64,000 bases of DNA from Adiantum capillus-veneris. Lineage: Eukaryota; Streptophyta; Polypodiopsida; Polypodiales; Pteridaceae. The DNA is taken from contig CM043966.1 of the NCBI GenBank assembly GCA_014529385.2, positions 38,050,239 to 38,114,238 of the forward strand, in the 5' to 3' direction. Each line of letters starts with the position of its first letter. The stretch's first letter is position 1. Positions 32,412 to 45,773 of the stretch are shown here, one piece after another. Under the pieces are notes generated by a model, which searched no databases, was not told the origin of the DNA, and saw only the letters and a program-made list of their open reading frames with translations. Made by a program: the position numbers and the translations under genes.

Positions 32412-34237
32412 GCATCAACTCTATGCATCCAATGGCTCAACAGTGCATACTCATAACCCGCATGCTATGGTCTCATGCTGGGAAAACTCATCGAGTGAGA
32501 ACGTCCAACAAAATCAAAGTCACCTGTAAACCACTAGAGCATACCAACCAAACCTCACTCCTGCGAGAGTGGAAACCAATGAAACAAACTATCCAAATCT
32601 GTCAAGAAAACCTGTCAATGTGAGAGTCCAACTCGATCACAAACTGTCTCAAAAACCTATGGCAAGAATCCTGGAGAAAATCCGGCAAATTCTCCTTTGT
32701 AAAAATGACTGAAAAGTCAAACCAAAACTGCCATAATCCGGCAACACAAGTAGTAATCCAACTCAAGTGAAGCCCTGCGAGGCTATGCGCATAATCAGAC
32801 TCAAAGTCTAGCACTCCCAAGTGTCCATTATCAAGTCAGCACGACCAAAACACTCTCTATACGACTATAGAGGCAAGACAACCTGTGGAGTGTCACAAAA
32901 GCACAAAACCTATCAACCAAAGTCCACAATAGGCATACATACGCCAAAACCTTGGCAAACTGCTCACTCCTGAACAACTATACCTGTGAACCTGTATCAT
33001 GAGCTATCGTAAGCTCAACTGCACAAAACCTGTGCTAGAATCCTCTGCTAAACCACAAAGTCAACATACATATCATCAGTTGGAAAACCGTCAGCTGGAA
33101 CTGTAAACACAAAGTGCATACATCACCGCATAAGACCATACAAACCAATGTATGTAAAACTTGTCACTATGAAGACACCACCTGTGATGTCGTCGCCAAA
33201 AAACTACGCCTCAGTTGGAATAAATGTCGTCAGCTGGAACCAAAAGAAGAACAAATACGCCACCTCCGGACAGCGAATCCAGGAACCAGTCTCTCAAGAG
33301 ACTCCGTGAGAGCGAAAACCTTCTCTCTATGCACCCCCACTCGCGCTCAATGATCGAGAGCACGCGTGCATATATAATTGCTGCTCTGTCTCTCCGCTGA
33401 AGGGCTGGATTCTTGTGGTTTTCTACAGCCAGATTGTATTGCTGGTGATACACAAGTGTCGGGCCTCTCTATGAGCTGGTCGGCTAGCCCTAATTGCTGT
33501 TGCTCGCCTCTCGAGTCCCCCACCTGTAGCGCTACACACATAGTGTGTGTGTGTGTGTGTGTGTGTGTCAGTTGAAGGGTGCGTGTGTGTGTGCGGAAGC
33601 ATGTGTTTCTACTCGATTTCCCTGCAGACATTTGACTCGCTCTGCTCGTAGCTTTGCAGATAATGCTCCCACTGTGTGTTTGTGCTTGTACACATGGTCT
33701 CAAATCTCCTGCAATGCTCTCCAAGCTCCTACAGAGAGAGTGTGTGTGCGTGCGCACTATACACAACACCAAGCAAGTGCTCTCGGCTGCCTTGCTTGCC
33801 CGATTCTGCCCACTGCTAAGACTGCCCGCTTTTCCCTACTCTTGGTTGATCTCGATCTGCTCTGCTCACAAGCAATTCCACTTGCTCTCACAAGCCTTTG
33901 ATTGATTGCACCCAATTATGCCTCACCCAAAACTGGTTGCACCACTCTCTGCAGATCCTCGATTTGTGTGCAGAATTTCTCGATCTGCTGGCTGCAGCTA
34001 GCTACACGCATTCCCAAGCTCACACCAAGCCTTGCAGAGAACTGATCTGGCTTCTTCTCCCCCTAGCTCAACACGAGAGCTTTGAGCTTACATCAAGCTC
34101 GCACATCACACCAATAAAACGCAGCAGAAATTGAAAACGCGAAATACCTCGATCCAGTTACGGTTGGAACGGAGAGGGGGATGCACGGGGAGATACGCCG
34201 GGGAAGAGGGAGCGTCCGCACGCGATGCTACACCATA
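32412..34237 (-). other. NA1b leader, non-coding
   Basis: About 1.8 kb without a credible frame. It includes a (GT)n tract (33545-33568). The plus-strand frames at 33378-34134 show no domain and are not called. Confidence 0.5.
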
Positions 34238-34249
34238 GCTCTGATACCA
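34238..34249 (-). other. NA1b primer binding site, tRNA-iMet type
   Basis: GCTCTGATACCA on the plus strand, reverse complement of TGGTATCAGAGC, two bases from the LTR. Confidence 0.9.
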
Positions 34250-34251
34250 AT

Positions 34252-34505
34252 TGACGAGTACGCGGATGTTTGCGTACGAAAGTCCGGGTGCGTGTGTGTG
34301 TGTGTGTGTGTGCAAGAGAATGGAAGAAGAGAAATGGGGAAGGGGGAGATGCACAGGCAGCCAGTGTGTGGGTTAGTGGAGTGAAGAGGGTGAATACTCT
34401 ACACCCCTTATTGTATATATGAACAAAGAATAAGAGTCAGTGGTCAGTGGGCGGCCGGGCATTGGGCGCCGGCCCAGGGTGAGGCACACCGCCTTTACCC
34501 CAACA
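34252..34505 (-). repeat. NA1b 5' LTR
   Basis: 254 bp, TGACGAGTACGCGG to CCCCAACA in plus-strand text, with a (GT)n stretch near 34295. Confidence 0.88.
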
Positions 34506-35503
34506 CTTGTTAGCAACAGCTTTTTGCCTTAGTTGGGAGATGGATATAGCCTCCTTAATCTTTTGAAAATATGCTTGCAGGTCACGGCTATACTCATCGG
34601 CAGCGAAGATCTTCCCATGTACTTTAAGTAGCAAGGGACTTTTAGGTCTTCCCTGTATGATTTCAAAAGGTGCTTTTCCCGTAGAAGTATGGATAGTATT
34701 ATTATACGCATACTCTACAAGAGGTAGGTACTTTTCCCATTGTGAGCCTTGATCTACTTATGTAACATAGGTCTTTAGTAGATCAAGCATCGTTTGATTG
34801 GCTATCTCACTTTGGCCATCCGTTTGTGGGTGATAGGCCGAAGAGAAATTCAATCTTGTACCTAGATTTTCGAAGAGACCTTTCCAGAATTACTAGTCAT
34901 TTTAGGATCTCTATTTGACACGATGGATGTTGGCAATCCATGGTGTTTGAGAATCTGTGATATGAAGAGAGTTGCCATTTGGTGTGCCTTAATAGTCTTC
35001 TTGACAGGGATAAAGTGTGCTTGCTTGCTAAACCTGTCGATTATTGTCCATATTCCCGTATTCCCATGGATAGATTTTGGTAATCCAAAGATAAAATCCA
35101 TGGATATACTCTCCCATGGTGAATCAGGAATTGGCAATGGCTGGAGTAATCCAGGTTGCTTCCCTCTATCATAATTGATCTTTTGGCATACCACACATTT
35201 TGAAACATACTCTTGTATGTCCACTTTCATGGTAGGCCAATAAAAGTACGTCTCTACTCCTCAAAGAGTAGGTTGAATGCCTCTATGCCCCGCATAGGGA
35301 GGAGCATGGGATTCATACATGACTTTCTCACGAAGGGAGTGGGTAACACATAGCCTATTGCCATGGAGAAGATAACCCTCCTGCAAGGTGGATGGTTCCT
35401 CTTTCTTCCCCAAAGCAAGGGCTGACATTATGTCTTTAAAGTCAGGGTCAGTAGCATACTCATCTATCATAAAAGATAGATCCTTGTGAGTTGCTATTGA
35501 CAC
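34506..35503 (-). pseudogene. Gypsy integrase, decayed
   Basis: The HHCC finger is readable: ESHAPPYAGHRGIQPTL, a stop near 35258, then YVSKCVVCQKINYDRG. The core shows SMDFIFGLPKS, WTIIDRFSKQAHFIPVKK and GLPTSIVSNRDPKMTS. The usual SDRD is SNRD, so one catalytic aspartate is lost. After a frame change come YHPQTDGQSEIANQTMLDLL, an in-frame TAA (near 34757), and ADEYSRDLQAYFQKIKEA, ending at the NA1b border. Integrase would join element DNA to the chromosome. No chromodomain was found in the tail. Confidence 0.85.
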
Positions 35504-35521
35504 AGCATTAACTTTTGGTCA

Positions 35522-36340
35522 TCATGAAAGTGTATCAGCCACTTGATTGTGCTTACCAGCAATGTGAGAAATGTGGAAATTAAATTGTGAAAGAAAATTT
35601 ACCCACCTCATTTGTTTGTCGGAAAGCTTTGTTTGCATCATGAAGTACTTGAGACTTTGATGGTCTATTTGTAAGATGAATGGAGTCCCCAATAGATAGT
35701 GCTTCCATGTGTCTAGGGCATGTAGAACAGCTAACAACTCTTTCTCATAAATGCCTAAGACCCGTTCATCCGTGTTGAGCCTTCGGCTCTCATATGCTAT
35801 GGCATGCCCTTCTTGAAGCAAGACTGCTCCAAGGCAATCACCACAAGCATCACATTGGACCTCAAATGGCTTTGAGAGATCCGGAAGCATAAGGACTAGT
35901 TGGGAGATAATATTCTCTTTGAGCTTGTCAAAAGCACTTTGCTCCTTAGTAGTCCATGAATACTTAACATTTCTCTTTGTTAAGTCATGTAATGGTCCTG
36001 TTATTTGAGAGAATTTTGATATGAAGCGTCGATAGTATGCACACATACCAATAAAGCTTCTTAACTCATGTAGATTTCTTGGATTAGGCCATGCTTTTAT
36101 TACCTCCAACTTTGATGGATCCATACAGATACCATCTCGAGAGATAATATGACCTAAGTATTGAATCTCTTGAAGGAAAAATTCGCTTTTCTTTTGATTG
36201 AGAAAAAGCTCATTCTCCCTTAATGCTTGAAAAATCACTTGGAGATGTTGCTTGTGTTCCTCCAAGGAATTGGAGTGGATGATGATATCATCAAAGAACA
36301 CTCCAGTGAATTTGCGATAGGGTCTAAAAAATTTCTCCAT
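35522..36340 (-). pseudogene. Gypsy reverse transcriptase C-terminal half and RNase H
   Basis: A long open stretch of 272 codons. RT catalytic block FTGVFFDDIIIHS (residues 12-24), connection region YLGHIISRDGICMDPSKLEV, thumb AYYRRFISKFSQI, then RNase H: FEVQCDACGDCLGAVLLQEG, YEKELLAVLHALDTWKHYLL and LQIDHQSLKYFMM, ending HIAGKHNQVADTLS. The first RNase H aspartate is kept (CDAC). The usual domain boundaries and lengths are present. It is separated from the preceding RT frame by a frame change at 36340. Confidence 0.9.
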
Positions 36341-37266
36341 TAATCGATTGAATGTAGATGGTGCTTAGTCAAGCCAAAAGGCATGACTAGATATTCATAA
36401 AGGCAAAACGTTGTACGAAACGCGATCTTTAGGATATCTTCATTCACTATCCTTATTTGATGGTAGGCGCTTTTAAGGTCAATCCTACTAAAGTAGGTAG
36501 AGCCTTGTAGATTATCAAACACATCTTCTACCCGAGGTACGGGAAATCTACTTTTGATAGTGATATGGTTTAGTGCGCAATAGTCCACACACATGCGGTA
36601 TGTACCATCTTTCTTTTGCACTAAAAGGACTAGAGAGCAAAAGGGAGAGGAGCTAGGCCTCACCATTCCTTTTTCTACCAATTCTTGTACTTGCCTCATG
36701 ATCTCCTCTTGTTGAGCTTGTGAAACTCGATAGGGAGGTTTGTTAGGCGGTGAGCTTCCTAATAGGAGCTCAATTTGATGGTCATCATCCCCTCGTTTTG
36801 GAGGTAAGTCCATAGGGATATCATTGATGAACACATCTTGGAATCCTTTTAGAAAGTTAGACAAGTCTAACTCTTCTTGATTCCTACCATTCACCTTTGA
36901 TGAAACATTAGGACCTTTTAGGGATTCTTTGACAAAAATCATGTACGCAGAAACTGAGCTCTTCATTGATTTATCAAGAGCAAGAGAATTTACAAGTGGT
37001 ATAGTACGACCAGACTCATTAGAATCTATATACATGTTCTTTCCCCTGTAGGTGAAGTAGATTCTCCTTTTAGGGAACTTCATGTTGGCAGCCATGCGGT
37101 TGAACCATGGTACCTCTAGGATAGCATCCTCATGTTGGAAAGGAGAGATAAAGAAGTCTTCCTTGTCGACATAGCTTTGGACATGAAGCCTCAGCTTCCC
37201 AATCAAGGGAGTAACGGAGGCTTGTTGTCCCTTGAAAGCGGCATCGGCAGTTACAACATCTCCCAT
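36340..37266 (-). pseudogene. Gypsy protease end and reverse transcriptase N-terminal half
   Basis: A 308-codon frame. The protease end shows DAILEVPWFNRMAANMKFP. RT blocks follow: LPPKRGDDDHQIELLLGS, PPYRVSQAQQEEIMRQVQEL, SPFCSLVLLVQKKDGTYRMC, RVEDVFDNLQGSTYFSRIDL and [11 protein letters not shown]. After that the frame is lost, where the NAPATF motif is expected. The frame is otherwise clean. Confidence 0.9.
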
Positions 37267-37267
37267 C

Positions 37268-37948
37268 TCAAAAAGCTTGAATGCCCAACTTGGTGGCCAA
37301 CTCCACTAATATGAAGTTGAGAGTAGAACCAGGGTCAAACAAGATAAAGGCCTCATGCTCCCTTACCTTTTCCCCGAGCATAGGAGAGAGGTGATCCTTT
37401 GCAATGAGTATCCTCTTTTGGAGCTTCAATAGTGGAAGCTCTAGGAGTCTCATTGCAAGCATTTCTTTTGGGGCAAGAACGATAGCTATGTCCTTGCTCC
37501 CCACACTTAAAACATTTGTGATCCTTGCGAAAATTTTCAACTCTTCAAGAGAGAGTTTATTTTTACCTTTGTAAACTCCTTTCTCCTCGGACTTGTTGTT
37601 GTTGTTGTTGGAATGGCCGTGGAAAAAATTTTGGGCATTAATTTTTCCCTTTGCATCACTTTTGTCTTTATTTTCCATGGGTTTGACATTCCGTCTAACC
37701 CCTTGTTGGAAATTGATGCGTGAAGCAACCATGGTATGGTGGATTACTTCGCTGATAGAGTCAGGCCGTTGAGAGTTGACATACTCGGTCATCTCTTCAT
37801 GTAATCCCGCACAAAATTGTTGTTTTTGCTCAGCAAAGTCTATCTTTTGAAAGATAGTAGCCTTCATATGTAAATCCCAAAACTTGTCCACATATTTGTG
37901 GATAGACTCATGAGAGAGAAGCCTTAAACTACGCCATTCGGTGAGCAC
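37268..37948 (-). pseudogene. Gypsy Gag C-terminus, zinc knuckle and protease start
   Basis: The frame begins with the end of the Gag core (MLTEWRSLRLLSHESIHKYV, LHEEMTEYVNSQRPDSISEV). The CX2CX4HX4C knuckle (CFKCGEQGHSYRSC, about 37466-37515) is readable one phase away, so an indel precedes it. The frame then resumes with the protease active site FILFDPGSTLNFI near 37330, where D-P-G-S replaces D-S-G-A, a variant known in plant Gypsy elements. It stops two bases before the next frame starts. Confidence 0.85.
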
Positions 37949-38835
37949 TTTGTCCTTTGCATCGCTTGCAAGGAATTACTTCATGATGGAAACTTGTAGA
38001 GTTTTCCATGTCTTTGGGGCTTCGCCATTGCCACGAAGGCTAGCCCACCATTGACGAGCCAATTTTTGGAAGTGCATAGCTACATGGCATAGCTTGGAGG
38101 ACTCCGTGAAGCCCTCGTCTCCAAAGGCTGCATCAAATTGTTGGATGAAGGCCAATACTTTGTCGGTAGCACCAAAGGTGCCATCATAGGTGAGAAAAGA
38201 GATACTCTTTCCTCCCTCTTTGAACTTCTTGAGCTTTTGTGACCTTCGCCATGCAGGGTAAGATTTGCGATGTCGTCCCCTCTTTCTCTAGGAGAATAGC
38301 CATAGCTTTCATCGGTAGAGGAGGAAGGTGAAGAAGAAGGAGAAGAGGGTGACCTCTTTCTTGTCCTTTTCTTCCTTGGTTTCCTCTCTTCACTTTTGGA
38401 GTGACGAGGAGAAGGACTATGGGTTAACCATTTCCTCTTGGGAGGAGTTGGAGATCTTTTAGTCCGCCTTCTTCGTGGAGCCACATCTTAGGAGGAATTT
38501 AGGGATTCATTGTTTTCTTGATCTTTGGATTCCTCCTCTCATATGGGAGAGAGTCTTCCTTTGGGGGTCTTTTCAAGAGGCCTCGTAAGCTCTCTCTCCT
38601 CTTGGAGAGGAAAGGAAATCCCATAAGCACGAAGTTGTTGAGTAACTTCGGCTTGCAAAGTGGGGTTGCCCATAGCTTGTTGCAACCTAGTGACAAGATA
38701 ATTAACAAACATGGGGGCATCATCATTGGCACCTTCATGTGCAAAATCAAAGTTATCAATGTTCATTCTATTCTCTTGGTTATTGCCAGCCATGTTAATT
38801 AAACTTATATGTTTACTTAGTGTATGCTTTGGCAA
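37949..38835 (-). pseudogene. Gypsy Gag N-terminus and core
   Basis: Frames at 38835-38539 (NRMNIDNFDFAHEGANDDAP) and 38484-38080 are joined through shifts. The second is very rich in Arg, Lys and Ser-Pro (KKRTRKRSPSSPSSSPSSS). The Gag core appears after another shift: FLTYDGTFGATDKVLAFIQQ, KLARQWWASLRGNGEAPKTW near 38030, ending at a stop near 37978. The QWW motif is typical of plant Gypsy Gag. Confidence 0.8.
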
Positions 38836-39194
38836 TTCAAAACCTTAGTTGCTACGTCTCTTAGCCTTTGAAAATAGACACTTAAGTATCTACACCCACT
38901 GCTCGAATTGGTTAATTATAGAGAGTAGTGGAGTGATTCTAACATAACAAAGTTGCCGAGGGATAGCTCCTTTCGGACTTCTTATGGCTCAATAATGGTA
39001 AAGCCGTAGGCAAGTCTGAAAAGACTCCATTATTAAGACCAAAGCTCCCAAGGTGTGCACCATTTCCCACATAGTGGGCTCAACAAAATCGATAATAGAT
39101 CCCAGTCCCACATACCCTAATATAATCAACAAAAACAACCATTAATAGGCTACTTAAGGACCTCTCTTCTTAAGCAAGAAAAGAGAAACCAAAT

Positions 39195-39206
39195 GCTCTG
39201 ATACCA
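39195..39206 (-). other. Gypsy primer binding site, tRNA-iMet type
   Basis: GCTCTGATACCA on the plus strand, one base from the LTR. Confidence 0.93.
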
Positions 39207-39207
39207 A

Positions 39208-40958
39208 TGTAATGAAAATGGCCTATGAACTCTGAAAGTAGCGGAATTAGGAAATTAGGTGAAGCACTGTTGAGAGATTACTTTGTGAGCATAGTGGGTG
39301 AACTTAATTGATGGTAGCAACATAAACATGGTACTTATTAACTTGTCATGAACAATACTTTTGCAAGAGAGAGAGAGAGAGAGTTTAGAGAACATGACAA
39401 TAGTTGAGGACTGGATTCATACGGAGCCGGTCCCCCTCCAACAGGCATTTGTATTATAGTTTCTCCCATCAAGAGAGACTCGGTACAATACAATCTTTGT
39501 GTTCCTTGTGACCTAGGTGATGCAATGAAGATGGAAAACTTCATGCATCACAAGCATAACATAAACTTTGTAGAAAGCATTAACTATCCCAAGCATTAAC
39601 TATCCCAAGCCTTAGTCCCAAGGCCTCAAACACCTTCAAAGGTGGAGAGAGAGCTAGCGGGGAATGAGGGTAGGGAAGAGGAAGAAGAAACATTCCATAG
39701 GAGAAAGAAATAGTTCCTCACTTATCATTACTCTTCTTGCTGGCATACATAATAACATAGTAATGGAGATGGAGAAGATGGCAAGATTAAGCATTGAAGC
39801 ATGGCTCTTGGTTGGATTTGCATTCCATAGCCAAGAGCGTTGATGTAGGCTCTCACTTCTCACAAGCTTCGAGAAAGAGGTGGTGTTCCTCAACTTTCAC
39901 CAAGTGAGAATGGTTCTCAAAATGAGTATGTGTTGGGTGTATATCCCCCTAGCACCCCCCCTCCTTGATTTGGGAGAGTGGTAGCTTTTCCACATGCTTC
40001 AATCTCATTGGACCCCTCTCCCCTTAGCCAATTACATGCAGCATGCAGTCAAGTACATGGGTAGTCTTTTAACAAGTGTCCTCCTTACCCTTTAGAGAGA
40101 GAGAGCTTGAAAATATCTAGATATTTGTTGGATGGAAGTAGAAGCTCATTGGACCCCTCTTTAGCCCAACCAATAGCATTCAAGCACACCATGTGGTCAA
40201 GCTTAGTGAGAGTCTGACATGTGTCCCATGTGCAGTTTTAGAAAAGGGGTGCCCCTTGGGTGAGTGGAAGGTTAAGTCAAAGATTCCCCTAACTTTGGGA
40301 CTTTTATGCATAGGAAGCTTCTCAAGCAACTTCCTCATTAAGTGTGTAGGGTCTCCTTTTGACTTAAGCATCTTACCCCCCATGCATATGAAGCTTCTCA
40401 AGCAACTTCTTCATTAAGTGTGTAGGGTCTCTTTGTGACTCAAGCATCTTACCCCCCATGCATAGGAAGCTTCTCAAGCAACTTCCTCATTAAGTATGAC
40501 AAGTACCTCAAGTACTTTAGTCATCAAGTATGACAAGCACCTTAGGTGGAGTTCCCACCTCAAGCTCAGCCCTAGCTTGCCTAAGGTCAAAGGCAAGTTT
40601 AGGTCGGGTTCCCACCTCAAGCACAACCCTAGCTTGCTTAAGGTCAAAGACAAGTTTAGGTCGGGTTCCCACCTCAAGCTCAACCCTAGCTTGCTTAAGG
40701 TCAAAGGACTTTTAACACTAACCATTGGAGGTCTTTAATGAAGCTAACCCAAAGGTCTTTTAAGCTCCATTAGTTAACCTTGCTCTTTGACAGACCATCT
40801 CTCATTTGGACCCCTTTACCATTGGCGCGGTGTTGAGATAGATCCGTAAGCACATGTCTATATTCTAACCCTTGTTCCCGTTTATTATCCCACATTAGAT
40901 GATCAGTTTAATATGAGAAAATCATTTGGGTTGGTTAGATATTAGATATTTAATGACA
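39208..40958 (-). repeat. Gypsy 5' LTR (right copy)
   Basis: 1751 bp, TGTAATGAAAATGG to TTTAATGACA in plus-strand text. It differs from the left copy by scattered substitutions, a short duplicated phrase near 39590 (AACTATCCCAAGC) and GA-tract length. Confidence 0.9.
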
Positions 40959-43135
<2,177 letters not shown>

Positions 43136-43255
43136 GACATAGGGAATGGCATGTACTTCTCCACCCAACCCTCACTTAAATAGCCCTTGCTATAGAAGTC
43201 CCCTATTCAATGCCATTAACCCCTCGCCCAGGTCCCTTGTCCTCACATGGCCTCT
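43136..43255 (-). repeat. LTR fragment shared with 27296-27431
   Basis: AGGGAATGGCATGTACTTCTC through CTTGTCCTCACA aligns with 27303-27431. Both stop at CCTCACA, the sense-strand TGTGAGG start of the LTR. No element body follows on the right. Confidence 0.6.
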
Positions 43256-44026
43256 ATGTGTGGAGGTCTTCTTCATGTAATATTCTCCTTCATGGGGCAC
43301 AATATTTTTTAGATCCATAAAGAGCATCCATGATCAAATACAGGTTGCAAGCTTCACATGAGACTCCTTGGATAGTGATTACAGTCGATACTTCAAAGGA
43401 GTACACACTTGTGGAGATTTGAGACTTCATCTTGGTTCTAGCCCTTGGTTTTCATAGTTGAAGAATACATATATTTCTCCTATTACTTTTTATGGTATGG
43501 CTATGTAGGAGATCTGCATCCGACCTTGGTGTTTCACATAGGGATCTGATGGAGTGGATGCAGATAGATTTTAGGACACAACATAGGGGCTTCTCAGTCC
43601 TATGGTTTATATGAGCTGCTATGGAATGATTTTTTGGAGTGAATACTTGTGATCATTTTTGGTATCCACCACTGGACTAATGGTCTTGCTATAACGAAGC
43701 TTTTTGGCAAATCTTTTTAGGCTTCTACACCACTTTTGACGATCGATCATATCGTATCAATTATGTATCATGTGGTTGTATGGGTGTTTTATGCCTCTGA
43801 TGTCCTTGTCTATGCTTTAGGGTTTTCCCCATATTTTCTTGTATACTAGTACAAGCCCCACTTTGAGAGAGAGAGAGAGAGAAGGAACAATTCCAAGATA
43901 CCGTAAGTACATAGCCTACCCTAACTAATAATAAAAGTTATCATGTGGGTTACATTTCATAAGCACGTCGTGGAGTAACTTTCGTTCTGGTTAAGTGTGG
44001 GGGTGTGTCACCGTGTGTGTGTGAGA

Positions 44027-44031
<5 letters not shown>
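43256..44031. other. Intergenic DNA upstream of the ArfGAP-like exon
   Basis: No coding region is recognised. A short GA tract lies at 43865-43882. Any core promoter of the downstream exon should lie here, but no convincing TATA element was fixed. Confidence 0.4.

Positions 44032-44061
<30 letters not shown>
44032..44061 (+). promoter_or_regulatory. (GA)n tract directly upstream of a start codon
   Basis: About 30 bases of GA preceded by a short GT stretch, ending five bases before the ATG at 44067. GA tracts in plant 5' leaders can bind GAGA-binding BPC factors. A regulatory role here is an inference from position. Confidence 0.4.
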
Positions 44062-44062
<1 letters not shown>

Positions 44063-44066
44063 AGTG

Positions 44067-44135
44067 ATGGCAGCGGAGGAGGTCCGTGATCGGGATAGTC
44101 TCTTCCGAAAGCTCAAATCCAGGCCCGAAAATAAG
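44067..44135 (+). CDS. Probable first exon of an ARF-GAP protein (AGD8/9/10 type), 23 codons
   Basis: The codons from the ATG at 44067 read MAAEEVRDRDSLFRKLKSRP and then ENK. This matches the N-terminus of plant AGD8/9/10 and animal ARFGAP2/3 proteins, where a conserved LFxxLxxxPxNK helix directly precedes the CX2C of the Arf-GAP zinc finger. These proteins stimulate GTP hydrolysis on ARF1 at the Golgi and control COPI coat release. The frame is followed by GTGCCA at 44136, a weak splice donor exactly where the zinc-finger exon should join. The continuing open frame (CLSLPFFKKFEQVVVCLF) is unlike the family. No next exon was found up to 64000. Alternatives are a gene fragment carried by a transposon or a dead gene. 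Confidence 0.55.
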
Positions 44136-44624
44136 GTGCCACGACGTTCCTGCTGTCTTTCTTTGCCATTTTTCAAGAAATTTGAGCAAGTTGTTGTTTG
44201 TTTGTTCCTGTGCTTTTTCTTTGTAAAGACCGAGTCTGAGCTGCATTTGCCGATTCTATTTTTCGTCTACACAAGTTTCCTCATCGTAGGAACCATTAAA
44301 CAGTCCCACATCCTTGCTGAGAAAGCTAGGAGCGTAATGAATAAGTCTGATGGTACTGCATGTGCTGAACATTGAAGGCTGCAGTCCCTTTCTACTGTCA
44401 TGGAGAAAGAGACATCTATGTGCACTTGGTTTGTGTGTGTGATGGGTTGTGCCTAACCATGATACATGGGTGATATATTGAAAGGGGGACTGGCTTATTT
44501 CATCTGAGGTTCTGTTGGTTTGTATGGAGAAAAAACTGTGCGCTTAGCTTTATCAAGTGTAGTGGAAAGGTTGAAGACAAGAGAGCACGGGTAGTTGAGA
44601 GAGGTGGGGAGGTGAAAGCAAAAC

Positions 44625-44662
<38 letters not shown>

Positions 44663-45079
44663 TTTGGTAACAAGAAAATACAAGTTTGCGCACAATGATG
44701 CCACAAGGGGGCACCATATAGAGGGAGCAAACCAGGCTGCTTGACTCCCCATACGCAACTTGGTGAACCCGCAACCATAAATACGGAAATACGAGGAAAC
44801 TCATCCAACAAATAGGGCACCCTCATAAATTGGGCACAAAACATAAGTGCTGACTTATGTCACCTGCCAAGAACTACATGCAAGTGACTAGCTTCACAAG
44901 GTTGGGTGCAACCATAAAGAAGCCCACTCTCTTATGATCTAGGAAAATTACCTAGGAAATGACCCTCAAAGCTCCAAGAGTTCAACCGGTTGATGAAAAG
45001 CTTAAAGCGCTTTTGGAAGAAGAGGAAATCAGTGGATTTCACCGGTTATTTGGGCCGGAAATCAACTTTCGAGGTGGTG
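44136..45079. other. Putative start of a long intron, no coding seen
   Basis: Non-coding with one (GA)n tract (44626-44658). If the exon call is right, this and everything downstream to the window edge lie in the first intron. Confidence 0.35.
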
Positions 45080-45430
45080 ATGGGGTCAAGCAGTCAAGTT
45101 TGACACGTTTTTAGGATACTAGGACACCCATTGAGCCCTTGAATTCATACATCAGTAACTCAGTTTGACATTGCGTTCTCGGGAGGTCGTTTCTTGGAAC
45201 TCTCCAAGTTACGAAGGGCGGTGCCTTGCTTGAAAGGAAACACACAGACATGGAAAAGCACCTAAGGAGTGGAATCGTGGATTAAATCCAAGAGAGTTCA
45301 CTTTTGCTTGGATAATGGAAGAATATGAAGAAGATGTCATCACAGCTTGACATCATAATGAATAAGGAAGACACGTTGGATGACTATTACGAGAGGTTTT
45401 GGGATATCTATTTACTTGTAACAAACTGCT
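45080..45430 (+). pseudogene. Gypsy Gag relic
   Basis: Pieces such as VKFDTFLGY, ALEFIHQ, KLRRAVPC-like sequence, FTFAWIMEEYEEDVITA and EDTLDDYYERFWDIYLL parallel the minus-strand Gag at 56040-60025 (IKFDTFSRF, ALAFIQQFD, DTLDLYCERFWDVFL). Frame changes and stops are frequent. Only the Gag core is recognisable; no LTR could be assigned. Confidence 0.6.
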
Positions 45431-45550
45431 GACGTGTCAAAGCCTAAAGAATGGAGCCAACTTACAGATGCCGGCCGAGGGGCCCAAACCCTAAGAAGAA
45501 CAAGTAGTAGAAGAAGTGTCACAGAGTGAGGACGTGGTTGCCCGAGTGCA

Positions 45551-45762
45551 GAAAACCCTAACCCTAATTTCTGCCAGAAACCCTAATTCTGAAAACCCTA
45601 ACTGCTGAAACCCTAATTCTGGAAACCCTAACCCTAAAACCTGCAAACCCTAATTTTTGCAAGAAACCCTAATTGCTGCAAACCCTAATTCTGAAAACCC
45701 TAACCCTAAAACTTGCAACCCTAATTTCTGCCAAAAACCCTAAGCCTAACCCTAACCCTAAG
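45551..45762. repeat. Interrupted telomere-like repeat block
   Basis: Sixteen CCCTAA units, mostly as AAACCCTAA or AACCCTAACCCTAA, are separated by short spacers of the type TTCTGCCAG or CTGCA. The plant telomere unit is CCCTAAA. It is not an end-to-end array. Confidence 0.85.
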
Positions 45763-45773
45763 GCAGCAAACAA

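Larger units (their letters stand above)
30735..34505 (-). mobile_element. NA1 copy b: complete non-autonomous LTR element without pol
   Basis: LTRs at 30735-30989 and 34252-34505 (about 255 bp) start TGTTGGGGTAAAGGCG in sense and end in CGTACTCGTCA. A tRNA-iMet primer site lies at 34238-34249 (minus) and a purine tract (TTTAAGCGGGAGAT) next to 30990. The flanks ATTGT (30730-30734) and CTTGT (34506-34510) share TTGT. It inserted into the integrase of the surrounding Gypsy element. Its coding modules match NA1a, but its LTRs have diverged in length and sequence, so it is a distinct subfamily. Confidence 0.9.
28617..40958 (-). mobile_element. Large Ty3/Gypsy element with 1.74-kb LTRs and a nested insertion
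   Basis: The LTRs (28617-30356 and 39208-40958) are similar along their whole length. A tRNA-iMet primer site (reverse complement, 39195-39206) and a purine tract (30357-30368 on the minus strand, AAGGGAGAGG) fix the orientation. The order is gag, zinc knuckle, protease, RT, RNase H and integrase. A 3771-bp NA1 element splits the integrase. Without it the element would be about 8.6 kb. Flanking 5-mers (GGGAC and AGCAC) match at three positions only. Confidence 0.93.

Noticed and set aside
33347-33905. Overlapping 118- and 141-codon frames on opposite strands
   Set aside because: They lie in the NA1b leader around a (GT)n tract, have no domain, and are not conserved in NA1a.
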